A DNA stretch of 64,000 nt, taken from NCBI RefSeq assembly GCF_900105495.1, contig NZ_FNTF01000002.1, forward strand, positions 3,402,501 through 3,466,500. The letters run 5' to 3'. Position numbers and translations under genes: made by a program. Below, in pieces: positions 28,348 to 36,013 of this stretch; the stretch's first letter is position 1, and every line of letters begins with the position of its first letter. A model generated the notes under the pieces. That model saw only the letters and a program-made list of their open reading frames with translations. It was not told the origin of the DNA and did no database searches. Source of the stretch: Pseudomonas frederiksbergensis. Its GTDB lineage: Bacteria; Pseudomonadota; Gammaproteobacteria; Pseudomonadales; Pseudomonadaceae.

Positions 28348-28932
28348 ATGAAACTTCATGCACTGACTAAAGCCATCACCCTCGCTACCTTGTTGTCTGC
28401 CGCCAGCCTTAGCGCCATGGCTGCGGACATTCCGCTGTCTGCCGTCGTGGTTGCCGATCAGGTCGTCACCAAAGTCGTCTCGGTCGATGCTGCCAAACAT
28501 CAGGTGGTTCTGGAGGGGCCGGAAGGTCGTCAGGTCCATGTGCAATTGACCGACAAGGCCAAAAACCTCGGCAACCTGAAAGTCGGCGACCAAGTGGATG
28601 TCAAGGTGACTAGCGCTGTCGCCGCCTACCTCGACACCGATATCGACAAAGGCCTGCCAGGCACCGTCGAACGCGCGGGTGAAGTCCGTGCAGCCCCCGG
28701 CAGCGACAACCCGGGCGGCGAAGCCTACCGTCAGGTGCAGGTCCAACTGAAAATTTCCAAAATCGATGTGAAGAAAAACCAGGTAACCTTCGAAACCCCC
28801 GCTGGCGAGTCCAAGACTGTCGACGTTGTAAGACCCGAAGTTCAAGCGAAATTGAAAGATCTGAAAGTTGGGCAGAGTGTCGTTGTGACCTATACCGACA
28901 TATTGGAAGTGACCAGCAAGCACGAAAGTTGA
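28348..28932 (+). CDS. Exported hypothetical protein
   Basis: 194 residues with a Sec signal peptide of about 26 residues ending SLSAMA before ADIPL. The mature part is beta-rich with two similar modules (KVVSVDAAKHQVVLEGPEG and KISKIDVKKNQVTFETPAG), each followed by KVGQ/KVGD. This resembles an OB-like or SH3-like duplicated fold. It is probably periplasmic; function not recognised. A hairpin follows the stop. Confidence 0.75.
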   Translation: MKLHALTKAITLATLLSAASLSAMAADIPLSAVVVADQVVTKVVSVDAAKHQVVLEGPEGRQVHVQLTDKAKNLGNLKVGDQVDVKVTSAVAAYLDTDIDKGLPGTVERAGEVRAAPGSDNPGGEAYRQVQVQLKISKIDVKKNQVTFETPAGESKTVDVVRPEVQAKLKDLKVGQSVVVTYTDILEVTSKHES

Positions 28933-28950
28933 GTATTAACTCTATATATC

Positions 28951-28987
28951 GATTGTTCTTGTACAACTTTTCTGTATAAGAACAATC
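28951..28987 (+). terminator. Perfect hairpin after the exported protein
   Basis: GATTGTTCTT pairs with AAGAACAATC, with extra TACA/TGTA pairs and a short loop. There is no clear U-run, so it may be a processing or stability structure and not a strict terminator. Confidence 0.5.
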
Positions 28988-29125
28988 AATTTTGATGGTC
29001 TAACTGGTGAGTTCTGATGATCGGTAAAAATAATATTTGGACCGACATTTAATCGAAAGTTGTTTCGATAAATTTCATGTTCATATACGCGGACATATTC
29101 GATAACTTCCATTAAAATACTTCCC

Positions 29126-29188
29126 GTTCGCCCAGTGTCAGGGCTCTTTACCGGTGCATGGATTGCCAGGCCATTACACTGGGCGAAC
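29126..29188. repeat. 13-base perfect inverted repeat
   Basis: GTTCGCCCAGTGT at 29126 pairs exactly with ACACTGGGCGAAC ending at 29188, enclosing 37 bases that themselves can fold. It may be part of a structured RNA or a protein-binding site. Confidence 0.6.
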
Positions 29189-29369
29189 ACCTTATCGAGG
29201 TTCGATACACTTCCCCCGCAAGCAATACGCTGTTTCGCTGAACTCCCCCCGATTGCCATTTCGCTTTCTCAATCACACCACCAAACTTATCCGCAAGCGC
29301 GGTTATGCAGGCGTCTGTGGGGGGTTAAGTACGAGGTTGAGAAAAGTTTGCTGACTAGAAATACATGAA

Positions 29370-29402
29370 ACGGGCAATCATTAGATCGTCCGTTTTTTTT
29401 TT
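29370..29402 (+). terminator. Terminator-like hairpin with ten T
   Basis: ACGGGC pairs with GTCCGT (one G-U) across an 11-base loop and is followed by ten T. No gene ends just upstream on this strand, so it may end an untranslated RNA. Confidence 0.55.
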
Positions 29403-29595
29403 GGCGCCGGGTGGAAAATTTTTCATGGTGAAGCGCTTGAATCAACGGAACCGCAATGCGGCATTTGCATGCCGTGATGATATTCGGTCTGTCAAAACTG
29501 CTCGCTGAGACTGCTGCGCCAGTATTGCAACACTATTGACGGTTCAGTTCCGTCACTGGACCAGCAAGGTGAAAACTCTGGAAGGACAGAAACAA

Positions 29596-29620
29596 CATCG
29601 ACCAGCAGAGCTGGCCGATG
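29596..29620 (-). terminator. Terminator-like hairpin after hcp
   Basis: CATCG.CCAGC pairs with GCTGG.CGATG with a four-base loop, 20 bases past the hcp stop on the minus strand. The following tract TTGTTTC is moderately U-rich. Confidence 0.6.
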
Positions 29621-29640
29621 CTTGAGACGGTCAGCCTGAG

Positions 29641-30156
29641 TCAGACGACCGGTTGACGCCAGTCATCGGAACCCGAAGTACCGGATACTTCGTGGGTCCA
29701 GGTGATTTTGCGGTAGGTGAGTTGCACTTCTTCCAGGTGCGTGAAGTGCGAGTTCGACGGATCCTGGCAGTTGTGCATTTTGTTGTTGATGGCGACGATG
29801 ATCGCGTCTTCCAGTTTGGTGGTGTAGTAGTGCTCTTGGGTACCTTGAGCCGAAGTACGGTACCACTGGATAACGATTTCGCTCATGCGCTCGCCGGAGG
29901 TCAGAGCGGCTTGCAGCAGTGGCGAAGCCTTGTCGTAGACCTTGGTGATCACGACTGGCTTGTGAACGCGCTGACCGGTCGGTTGGCCGGACTGTGGGTC
30001 ACGCGGGATGATCACGTCGTGGCTGAAAGCCTGAACCATGACCTGGTCTTCGTGACCTTCCTGGTAGGTATTGCCAACCGAGTCGGCAGTAAATGCGCCG
30101 GCAGTGATCAGACCTTGTTTCTCGCCAGTGACGGACATGTACGCGGGTGTAGCCAT
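29641..30156 (-). CDS. hcp: Hcp, type VI secretion tube protein (orphan copy)
   Basis: 171 residues, full length for Hcp1-type proteins. Family marks are MATPAYMSVTGEKQGLITAG, EGHEDQVMVQAFSHDV, KPVVITKVYDKASPLL, and YRKITWTHEVSGTSGSDDW. Hcp forms hexameric rings stacked into the T6SS tube and can carry effectors. AGGAGCAC precedes the ATG. No other T6SS gene lies in the window, so it must work with a remote system, and no effector/immunity pair is evident beside it. Confidence 0.95.
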   Translation of the reverse strand: MATPAYMSVTGEKQGLITAGAFTADSVGNTYQEGHEDQVMVQAFSHDVIIPRDPQSGQPTGQRVHKPVVITKVYDKASPLLQAALTSGERMSEIVIQWYRTSAQGTQEHYYTTKLEDAIIVAINNKMHNCQDPSNSHFTHLEEVQLTYRKITWTHEVSGTSGSDDWRQPVV

Positions 30157-30580
30157 GGATGTGCTCCTTGCTAATGTTAAGGGTGCCCGGGAGGCAGTAT
30201 CGCCCCGGTGGGTGCCTGACTGTTATCAAGGTCCGTGCCATAAACGGTTAACGCTATATAAATCAGGTGGTTGAGAGTTTTTTTAGACCGTTTGAAGCAT
30301 GTTCGGCAGCGATCGCCTGTGAATGTGCGCAAGAAGTTGCGCAGTGCTGGGCAACTTCTTGCGCACTTGGCTGGAGCGCCTGCCAGGCCGGGCGATCAGC
30401 GGTCCCGAATGGGTTTTCTTTGCGTTGAGTGCGCAACTTCTTGCGCATCAAAGCGGTTGGCCATCATTCGCTGCCTTATCAGGACGAACCGCTAGGGTGA
30501 CAGGTGCAACGAATGTGGCGGCCTGGAGGTCAAACTCAGCGCCGAGATCAATGAACATCTGCGAACTCAAGGAGCACGAC
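30157..30580. other. Non-coding interval with repeated TGCGCAA palindromes
   Basis: About 420 bases hold the hcp promoter on the minus side and the PfpI promoter on the plus side. A perfect 16-base inverted pair lies at 30325-30340 and 30351-30366, and a third copy of the same sequence at 30429-30447. I see no gene inside. Confidence 0.55.
30325..30447. repeat. Three copies of a TGCGCAACTTCTTGCGCA-type palindrome
   Basis: GTGCGCAAGAAGTTGC (30325-30340), GCAACTTCTTGCGCAC (30351-30366) and GTGCGCAACTTCTTGCGCA (30429-30447) are the same motif in both orientations. The first two form a stem with a ten-base loop. Confidence 0.75.
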
Positions 30581-31258
30581 ATGAAAATCCTGATGGTTCT
30601 AACGTCACACGATCAATTGGGTGACACGGGTAAGAAAACCGGCTTTTGGCTGGAGGAATTCGCCGCACCGTATTTCGCCTTCAAGGACGCCGGCGCTCAG
30701 TTGACCCTGGCCTCGCCCAAAGGGGGGCAACCACCGCTGGACCCAAAAAGCAACGAGCCGGACGCGCAAACTGCAGCCACCGAGCGCTTTCGCAAAGACC
30801 CCGCCGCCCAGTCCGCATTGGCGTCTACCGCTCTGCTGAGCAGCGTGAGAGCTGAAGATTACGACGCGATTTTCTATCCGGGCGGCCATGGCCCGCTGTG
30901 GGATCTGGCCGAAGACAAAATTTCGATTGCTCTGATCGAGGCGTTTTACCAGGCGGGCAAGCCGGTTGCGGCCGTCTGCCACGCCCCCGGTGTGTTTCGT
31001 CACGTCAAGGACGCGGATGGCCAGCCGCTGGTCAAAGGCAAGCGTGTGACGGGTTTTACCAATTCTGAAGAGGAGGCTGTGCAACTAACGAAGGTTGTGC
31101 CGTTTTTGGTGGAGGACATGCTTAAGGAGAAGGGTGGTGTCTATTCCAAAGGTGCTGACTGGGCCAGTTATGTGCTCACCGATGGTTTGCTGATTACCGG
31201 TCAGAATCCGGCGTCGTCCGAGGCTGCCGCCGAGGCGTTGTTGGCGAAGCTGGCTTAA
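30581..31258 (+). CDS. DJ-1/PfpI-family protein (Hsp31/glyoxalase III-like)
   Basis: 225 residues. The N-terminus MKILMVLTSHDQLGDTGKKT and the segment FWLEEFAAPYFAF are typical of the Hsp31-like class I glutamine-amidotransferase fold. The nucleophile elbow AVCHAPGVF carries the reactive Cys, with YPGGHGPLWDLAED before it supplying the partner residues. Members act as chaperones, deglycases or glyoxalase III; which applies is unknown. AAGGAGCACGAC precedes the ATG. Confidence 0.9.
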   Translation: MKILMVLTSHDQLGDTGKKTGFWLEEFAAPYFAFKDAGAQLTLASPKGGQPPLDPKSNEPDAQTAATERFRKDPAAQSALASTALLSSVRAEDYDAIFYPGGHGPLWDLAEDKISIALIEAFYQAGKPVAAVCHAPGVFRHVKDADGQPLVKGKRVTGFTNSEEEAVQLTKVVPFLVEDMLKEKGGVYSKGADWASYVLTDGLLITGQNPASSEAAAEALLAKLA

Positions 31259-31295
31259 TCCCCGGACGGCTAAAATATTGGCCGGACACTTTCAT

Positions 31296-31406
31296 GTGGC
31301 GAGGGAGCTTGCTCCCGCTGGGCTGCGTAGCGGCCCCGCTTTCTGCGAACGATTGCAGATTTTTGTGAGTGCTGCGCACTCAAGCGGGAGCAAGCTCCCT
31401 CGCCAC
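31296..31406. repeat. Inverted repeat, family D
   Basis: GTGGCGAGGGAGCTTGCTCC at 31296 is matched by its reverse complement ending at 31406, with about 63 bases between arms. The type is common between Pseudomonas genes; one copy occurs here. It lies between convergent genes. Confidence 0.85.
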
Positions 31407-31422
31407 AAGGTCAAGCCAGACT

Positions 31423-32802
31423 CTACAATCCCATTGCCTCGCGGCATTCCTCGATCGAGCGTCGTTGCGTCTCGGCATACAGCGCCAATTCATCAATTGT
31501 CGATCGCCCCAGCGCCATCTCGAACACCTGCCGGTTCGATTGCACGCCATAGTGGGTTTGCGCGGCATCTCCCAGGTTCGACTGAAAAATCCCCGCAGCG
31601 CTGACTGGCAGGAAATCTTCGTACACCAACGGCTCAACCCGCAGATAGCCGCCGCTGAGCAGATCCTCCAGCGACCACGATTTCAATTCATCCGCACCCA
31701 ACCCTTTTTCCGTGAGGAAGTAGCGAAAGTACGCCAGTTCCTCTCGACGCATGCCCTCAAGGGTGTCAGGGAACTGCGCAAAGTGCTGCGCCATCAGCGC
31801 GTTGTAACGTGCGGCATTGGCCTCATTGGGGAAGTCTTTCAGTTCATCACGGGCAGCGTTGAGCAATCGGTCGTAAAGCGCCCGGCCTTTGGGGGTGAGC
31901 GCCGCGCCGCGTTGTTCGATCTCGCCGAAACGGGCGCTGTGGCTGCCGTGAGTCCGGGTCTGATCGGTGAAGGCGACAGGCTCGTCCAGGGCTTTGAAAC
32001 TGGTCTGGCGCAGCAGGATCGGGCACTGACGGCGGGGTGGGCCTTCGATCACCGCTTTGGGGGTGATGCCGTGAACAGGCATTTGCGCCTGGACGATGTC
32101 GATGTCCAGGGTGCGCGGCGTCAGGTGGTTGATATGCGGGCCGGTGAACGCTACCACGTCGGCGACCAGGCGATGCTGGGCGCAGAGCTTGCGGTACTGC
32201 TCGGCGGTCACGGTGGCGGTGTGGTGCCAGCGGAACGTTTCCAGTGCCTGTTCGACGAAGTCCCGGGCTTCCTGTTCCGTAAGACCGCCCTGGGTTTCGG
32301 CGCGGTCGATGAGGCTTAGCGCGGTGGGCGTGAAGATCGAACGTTTATCCAGCACTGACTGGGCGAATGCTCGCAGTTCCAGGTCTTCGATCAGTTCCAG
32401 GCGCAGCAGGGAAGTGAATACCCGGAACGGGCTGACCTGCAACGCCGCCTCATGCACCGCGCGAAAAGCCGTGGAGTGGACCGGTACGCCGGCCGGGGTC
32501 AGGTCGTAATAACCCACCGGTTGCATGCCCATCACCGCAAACAGCCGGGCGAGGGTCGCCAGTTCATCAGCGGTGCCGACACGGATCGCGCCATGCCGCT
32601 CCAGGTCCAGGCGCTGGATTTCACCGGTGCTGTGCAACTGTCGGGCGATGTGTGGATCGCTGTCCAGCACGTGACGGTTGGTCTGTTCCACCAGTTCCAT
32701 CAGCGCGCCGTACAGCGGCACTTCTTCGCGGTACATGTCGGACATCGCTTTGGAAAAGCGTTGGCGGATCAGGTCAGGGCTGATGAAGTTCGGATGACTC
32801 AT
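31423..32802 (-). CDS. hglS: 2-oxoadipate dioxygenase/decarboxylase HglS (DUF1338)
   Basis: 459 residues. In Pseudomonas putida this Fe(II) enzyme converts 2-oxoadipate to 2-hydroxyglutarate in D-lysine catabolism. The metal ligands described for HglS fall at the same numbers here: His70 (ERHGAIR), His226 (HINHLTPR) and Glu294 (FGEIEQRG), with substrate-binding Arg74 also present. The length matches. The gene is isolated; other D-lysine genes are not in this window. A ribosome site precedes ATG 32802. Confidence 0.93.
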   Translation of the reverse strand: MSHPNFISPDLIRQRFSKAMSDMYREEVPLYGALMELVEQTNRHVLDSDPHIARQLHSTGEIQRLDLERHGAIRVGTADELATLARLFAVMGMQPVGYYDLTPAGVPVHSTAFRAVHEAALQVSPFRVFTSLLRLELIEDLELRAFAQSVLDKRSIFTPTALSLIDRAETQGGLTEQEARDFVEQALETFRWHHTATVTAEQYRKLCAQHRLVADVVAFTGPHINHLTPRTLDIDIVQAQMPVHGITPKAVIEGPPRRQCPILLRQTSFKALDEPVAFTDQTRTHGSHSARFGEIEQRGAALTPKGRALYDRLLNAARDELKDFPNEANAARYNALMAQHFAQFPDTLEGMRREELAYFRYFLTEKGLGADELKSWSLEDLLSGGYLRVEPLVYEDFLPVSAAGIFQSNLGDAAQTHYGVQSNRQVFEMALGRSTIDELALYAETQRRSIEECREAMGL

Positions 32803-32922
32803 GAAAGAATTCCTGGCGCGGTGACGTAAAGGATGCGAGAAAAGATCGCAGCCTTGTGCGGCGCCGACAAACGAAGAATCTTACGAACTTCATTCTGCAA
32901 AGGACTGCTGGCTGAAGCAGCT

Positions 32923-33069
32923 TGTAGCAGCTGTCGAGCCTGCGAGGCTGCGTTCGGCTGCGAAGCAGTCGCAAACCCTATATGCACGTTCCTCCTGACA
33001 CACCGCGGTGCCTGATTTCACGACTGCTGCGCAGCCGAACGCAGCCTCGCAGGCTCGGCAGCTGCTACA
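32923..33069. repeat. REPIN-like inverted repeat, family A copy 3
   Basis: Arms begin TGTAGCAGCTGTCGAGCCTG and end in the near-complementary CAGGCTCGGCAGCTGCTACA, with inner GGCTGCGAAGCAGTCG hairpins. It sits between hglS and the next hydrolase gene. Confidence 0.88.
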
Positions 33070-33088
33070 GGGGGGCGGTGTTCGGCTG

Positions 33089-34030
33089 CTACACCGGGAG
33101 TTCCGAGCGCAGTGATGCCAAAAATTCCCGGTACAACCGTGCCGTGTTCGTCGGTTGTTCCACCATCGGCATATGGCCTGTGTGGTCCCAGACTTCCACT
33201 CGCAGATCGGCGATGCCTTTGCTCCAGATCGCCACGCTGCTGACATCGATCAAGCGGTCTTTGTGCCCCCACAGCAACAGTGCCGGGCACTTGATGTCGG
33301 GCAGTTTCGGCTCCATCGGCGGACTGGCACGGAAGTCGTTGAAGATTTCCTCCAGCTCATCGCGGCTCTGTTCATAGCGTTGCGCGATGGCGTCCAGCAC
33401 CACCTTGGGTACCCACGGCGGTTCAGCCATGGTCATGGCGTAGAAACGCTGGAATTCTTCCCGCGAGTGAATCAGGAACGGGTTGTGGCCCTTGGCCAAA
33501 TGCCGCTCCAGGTCGCTGGCTTCGGGGGCGGTGACACCTGCCGGATCGATCAGGGCCACCGAAACAATGCGATCCGGGTAAGTGGCCGCCAGCCACGCTG
33601 CCATGTAACCGCCCATCGAATTGCCGATTACATGGACTTTCTCGACGCCGCAAACATCGAGCAACTGGATCATCCGCTTGGCCTGCAAGGGAATGTCGTA
33701 ACCGCCGCCCGCCTTGAAGCCGGTTTCGCCATGCCCGGCGATGTCGGGAATGATCACCCGATAGTTGCCGACAAAGTGCCGGGCAAAACGCAGCCAGACA
33801 TTCTTGTCGGCGCTGTAGCCGTGGAGCATCAGCACGCTGCTGGACGCTTCATACGGCCCGCCTTGCCAGGTCGAGACGGTCATTTCGGCGATCGGCACGA
33901 CAATTTTGTGCAGTCCATACAGCTTCGCCTCTACCGACATGTTCAAGTCATAGAGCCAATGACCGATGGCCGGGTAACTCAACCAGCTCCAGGCCACGAA
34001 AACCGCGATTGCGACAACCAACAAAAGCAT
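33089..34030 (-). CDS. Membrane-anchored alpha/beta hydrolase
   Basis: 313 residues with an N-terminal hydrophobic anchor (about 1-18). The oxyanion region is VLMLHGYSADKNVW, the nucleophile elbow GNSMGGY places Ser at 138, the acid lies in LLWGHKDRLI and the His in DHTGHMPM. It probably faces the periplasm and hydrolyses an ester or lipid. AAGGAAG precedes the ATG. The gene lies 22 bases downstream of a broken flavin monooxygenase, whose ketone-to-ester product would suit an esterase. Confidence 0.88.
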   Translation of the reverse strand: MLLLVVAIAVFVAWSWLSYPAIGHWLYDLNMSVEAKLYGLHKIVVPIAEMTVSTWQGGPYEASSSVLMLHGYSADKNVWLRFARHFVGNYRVIIPDIAGHGETGFKAGGGYDIPLQAKRMIQLLDVCGVEKVHVIGNSMGGYMAAWLAATYPDRIVSVALIDPAGVTAPEASDLERHLAKGHNPFLIHSREEFQRFYAMTMAEPPWVPKVVLDAIAQRYEQSRDELEEIFNDFRASPPMEPKLPDIKCPALLLWGHKDRLIDVSSVAIWSKGIADLRVEVWDHTGHMPMVEQPTNTARLYREFLASLRSELPV

Positions 34031-34052
34031 CAGGCATCTTCCTTTTACGTGA

Positions 34053-34408
34053 TCAGGACAGAATGTGATCGGCGGGTTTCAGCGCTCTGGTCAACCGGTG
34101 ATAGCTGAAACTGAACCCCGGAAACATCGCAATCACATGACCGCTCTTGCTTTGATACCAACTGTGCAGCCCCCGGACTTCCATACCGTGCGTTCCATTT
34201 CCCGGTGGATCATTTCAGTGTAGGTACGTTCTGCTTCGGAGCGTACTTCGATGCTGCGCAAACCCTGTTCTTTTAACGTACGGATGCAATCAAGAATGTA
34301 GTTCATCTGAGACTCGATGATGAACAGCACCGAGGTGTGACCGATGCCTGTGTTGGGGCCGATGAAGATAAACAGGTTGGGGAAGTCGGGCAGGCTGGTG
34401 CCAAACAT
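34053..34408 (-). pseudogene. C-terminal remnant of a flavin-containing (Baeyer-Villiger-type) monooxygenase
   Basis: The frame beginning near 34408 reads FGTSLPDFPNLFIFIGPNTG, IESQMNYILDCIR and RTVWKSGG, the C-terminal hallmark of FAD monooxygenases. It then stops at 34133. In the next frame the family tail HSWYQSKSGHVIAMFPGFSF continues to a stop at 34053-34055. A one-base loss near 34172 explains the shift. The first roughly 400 residues with FAD and NADPH sites are absent and stops precede the start. It cannot encode a working enzyme. Confidence 0.85.
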
Positions 34409-34546
34409 TGGGCGCCCGCCTCATGGCTATGCCTTGGTATTCAGGCCGCCCGCCGGTGATGGCTATTTGCCGCTTCCCTGATAGACTCTCACCACACTTG
34501 AACCCCTTGTGTTTTCAGGTTCCGTCTCAGTGGCGCAGAGGCCTCT

Positions 34547-35620
34547 ATGGGAAAAACGGGAGGAAAAGGACTTTCACTGGCCAGGAGGCTCTATACATCG
34601 CGAATCCTGGGTTTAGCCCTGGGGCTGTTGCTTGTGAGCGCGGCGATGTATCCACTCAACCCTGCACCGTGGGTCTGGGTGACGATGCTGCTCAATGCCG
34701 TACTCTGGCCGCACCTGGCTTATCAATGGGCGCGCCGCGCGTCAGTGCCTTATCACGCCGAACACCGCAACCTGCTGGTGGATGCCTTTCTCGGTGGTTT
34801 TTGGGTCGCAGCCATGCACTTCAATCCGCTGCCCGCCGCGACCACCCTGGCCATGATGGCAATGAACAATGTGGCCATTGGCGGTTTGCGTTTCCTGTTG
34901 GCGGGAACCGTGGCGCAAGTTCTCGGGATGGGCGTCGGACTGCTGGTTTTCTCCCCCACCTTTGTCCCACAGACCAGCCAACTGCAGATGTATGCCTGTT
35001 TGCCCTTGATGTGTTTGTACCCGCTGGCATTGGGCTGGATCTGCTTCCGCCAGGCCCACACCCTCGGTCGACAAAAGCGTGAATTGCTGGCACTGAGCCG
35101 CACCGACAGCCTCACCGGCCTGTTGAATCACGGCGCCTGGAAGGATCAACTGGAAATCGAATTCCAGCGTTGCAAACGTCAGCAGCAGGGCGGGGCGATT
35201 GCGCTGATCGACATCGACCATTTCAAAACCATCAACGACACCTACGGCCACGTTGCCGGGGATATCGTGCTGCGTCAGTTGAGCAAAATGCTCAAGCAGA
35301 ACCTGCGCGCGGCGGATGTTGCCGGGCGCTACGGCGGCGACGAATTCTGCGTGATCCTCCCGGACCTTCCGCTCACGAGCGCGGCGGCCGCCATGGATGT
35401 GCTGCGTGATCGCTTCGCCACCTTGGGCTATGAGCAGAGCCCGGCGCTGAGAGTCAGCCTGAGCATCGGCCTTGCCGCCTTCAACCCGGCACACACTGAC
35501 GCGACCCTGTGGCTCAACGACGCCGACCAGGCGCTCTATGAAGCCAAGGCCACCGGTCGCAACCGCGTCATTTGTTGCAGCGATGGCGCACCACATCACT
35601 CATTACTTGATTCGGTGTGA
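34547..35620 (+). CDS. Diguanylate cyclase with MASE2 membrane sensor (DgcC/AdrA-like)
   Basis: 357 residues. The first 175 carry five or more membrane helices matching MASE2 (PHLAYQWARRASVP, EHRNLLVDAFLGGFW). The GGDEF domain follows, with the active-site GGDEF at 263-267 and a canonical inhibitory I-site RAAD at 254-257, five residues earlier. The enzyme makes c-di-GMP from two GTP and should be product-inhibited. It stands alone. AdrA-type cyclases promote cellulose or biofilm formation; the output here is unknown. Confidence 0.93.
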   Translation: MGKTGGKGLSLARRLYTSRILGLALGLLLVSAAMYPLNPAPWVWVTMLLNAVLWPHLAYQWARRASVPYHAEHRNLLVDAFLGGFWVAAMHFNPLPAATTLAMMAMNNVAIGGLRFLLAGTVAQVLGMGVGLLVFSPTFVPQTSQLQMYACLPLMCLYPLALGWICFRQAHTLGRQKRELLALSRTDSLTGLLNHGAWKDQLEIEFQRCKRQQQGGAIALIDIDHFKTINDTYGHVAGDIVLRQLSKMLKQNLRAADVAGRYGGDEFCVILPDLPLTSAAAAMDVLRDRFATLGYEQSPALRVSLSIGLAAFNPAHTDATLWLNDADQALYEAKATGRNRVICCSDGAPHHSLLDSV

Positions 35621-35624
35621 AACG

Positions 35625-35738
35625 TGATCGTTCCCACGCTCCCGCGTGGGAATGCCTCAACGGACGCTTTGCATTCGGCTTTGGATGGGACGCGTAGCGT
35701 CCCGGGCTGCATTCCCACGCAGAGCGTGGGAACGATCA
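35625..35738. repeat. Family B inverted repeat, copy 1
   Basis: Begins TGATCGTTCCCACGC and ends in the complementary GCGTGGGAACGATCA, with inner complementary CGGACGC/GCGTCC-type arms. Further copies are at 52766, 55284, 57106 and 60936. It lies directly after the cyclase gene. Confidence 0.92.
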
Positions 35739-35743
35739 AAGAA

Positions 35744-35774
35744 AAGGCTGCCGACCTTGTGGGTCGGCAGCCTT
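35744..35774 (-). terminator. Intrinsic terminator of the peptide cassette
   Basis: AAGGCTGCCGACC pairs perfectly with GGTCGGCAGCCTT around a five-base loop; on the minus strand it is followed by TTCTTT. It lies 25 bases after the stop of the second peptide gene, closing the cassette. Confidence 0.85.
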
Positions 35775-35799
35775 GGTAGTGCACTTAACGAGAGCGATA

Positions 35800-35976
35800 T
35801 CAGTCTTTGGCTGGCAAGCTCCAGAATTTCTTGATTTCGTGGATATTGCCCACGTTATAACGAGGCATGAAATCGGCGCACGGAACTTCCATTGTTGTCT
35901 TGACTGGCGTATTGATTACGGCAGTCCCGGCGCGCAGAAGCGAAGTTTCATTCCAGTTGTTCAGTGGTTTGTTCAT
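35800..35976 (-). CDS. Peptide gene 1, RiPP-precursor-like (paralogue of 37669-37848)
   Basis: 58 residues, MNKPLNNWNETSLLRAG to a C-terminus WSLPAKD. It shares with the other peptide NW near the start, LLRA, a VI.TP.K.T run, one Cys (in EVPCADF) and the invariant block NVGNIHEIKK eight residues from the end. ATG 35976 is preferred because AAGGA is six bases upstream; ATG 35982 is too close to it. No signal peptide is visible. It is the last gene of the cassette. Precursor status is inferred from size, duplication and context only. Confidence 0.75.
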   Translation of the reverse strand: MNKPLNNWNETSLLRAGTAVINTPVKTTMEVPCADFMPRYNVGNIHEIKKFWSLPAKD

Positions 35977-36013
35977 ATTCATTCCTTTTTTAAATTTGGA
36001 GGGTAGTCAGTAA

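Larger units (their letters stand above)
28988..29640. other. AT-rich non-coding interval before hcp
   Basis: Roughly 650 bases with no gene I can support. It holds a perfect 13-base inverted repeat (29126-29138 with 29176-29188), an AT-rich stretch at 29000-29120, a terminator-like hairpin with ten T at 29370-29402, and the hcp terminator hairpin at 29596-29620. A small RNA on the plus strand ending at 29402 is possible. Confidence 0.5.

Noticed and set aside
28942-29259. Minus-strand frame of 105 residues in the AT-rich interval
   Set aside because: No ribosome site, no recognisable domain, and it crosses the perfect inverted repeat and hairpin.
29154-29354. Plus-strand frame with AGVCGGLS, which resembles the PspC-domain signature
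   Set aside because: Only about nine residues match, and the frame stops within ten codons afterwards with no membrane helix. It could be a chance match or a tiny remnant.
34408-35082. Plus-strand frame overlapping the cyclase start
   Set aside because: It is out of frame with the GGDEF protein and has no recognisable domain.
35646-35834. Short frames reading RSHALRGN/RRAWERS-type peptides in family B repeats
   Set aside because: They are translations of the repeated palindrome and appear as spurious hypothetical proteins at all five copies.
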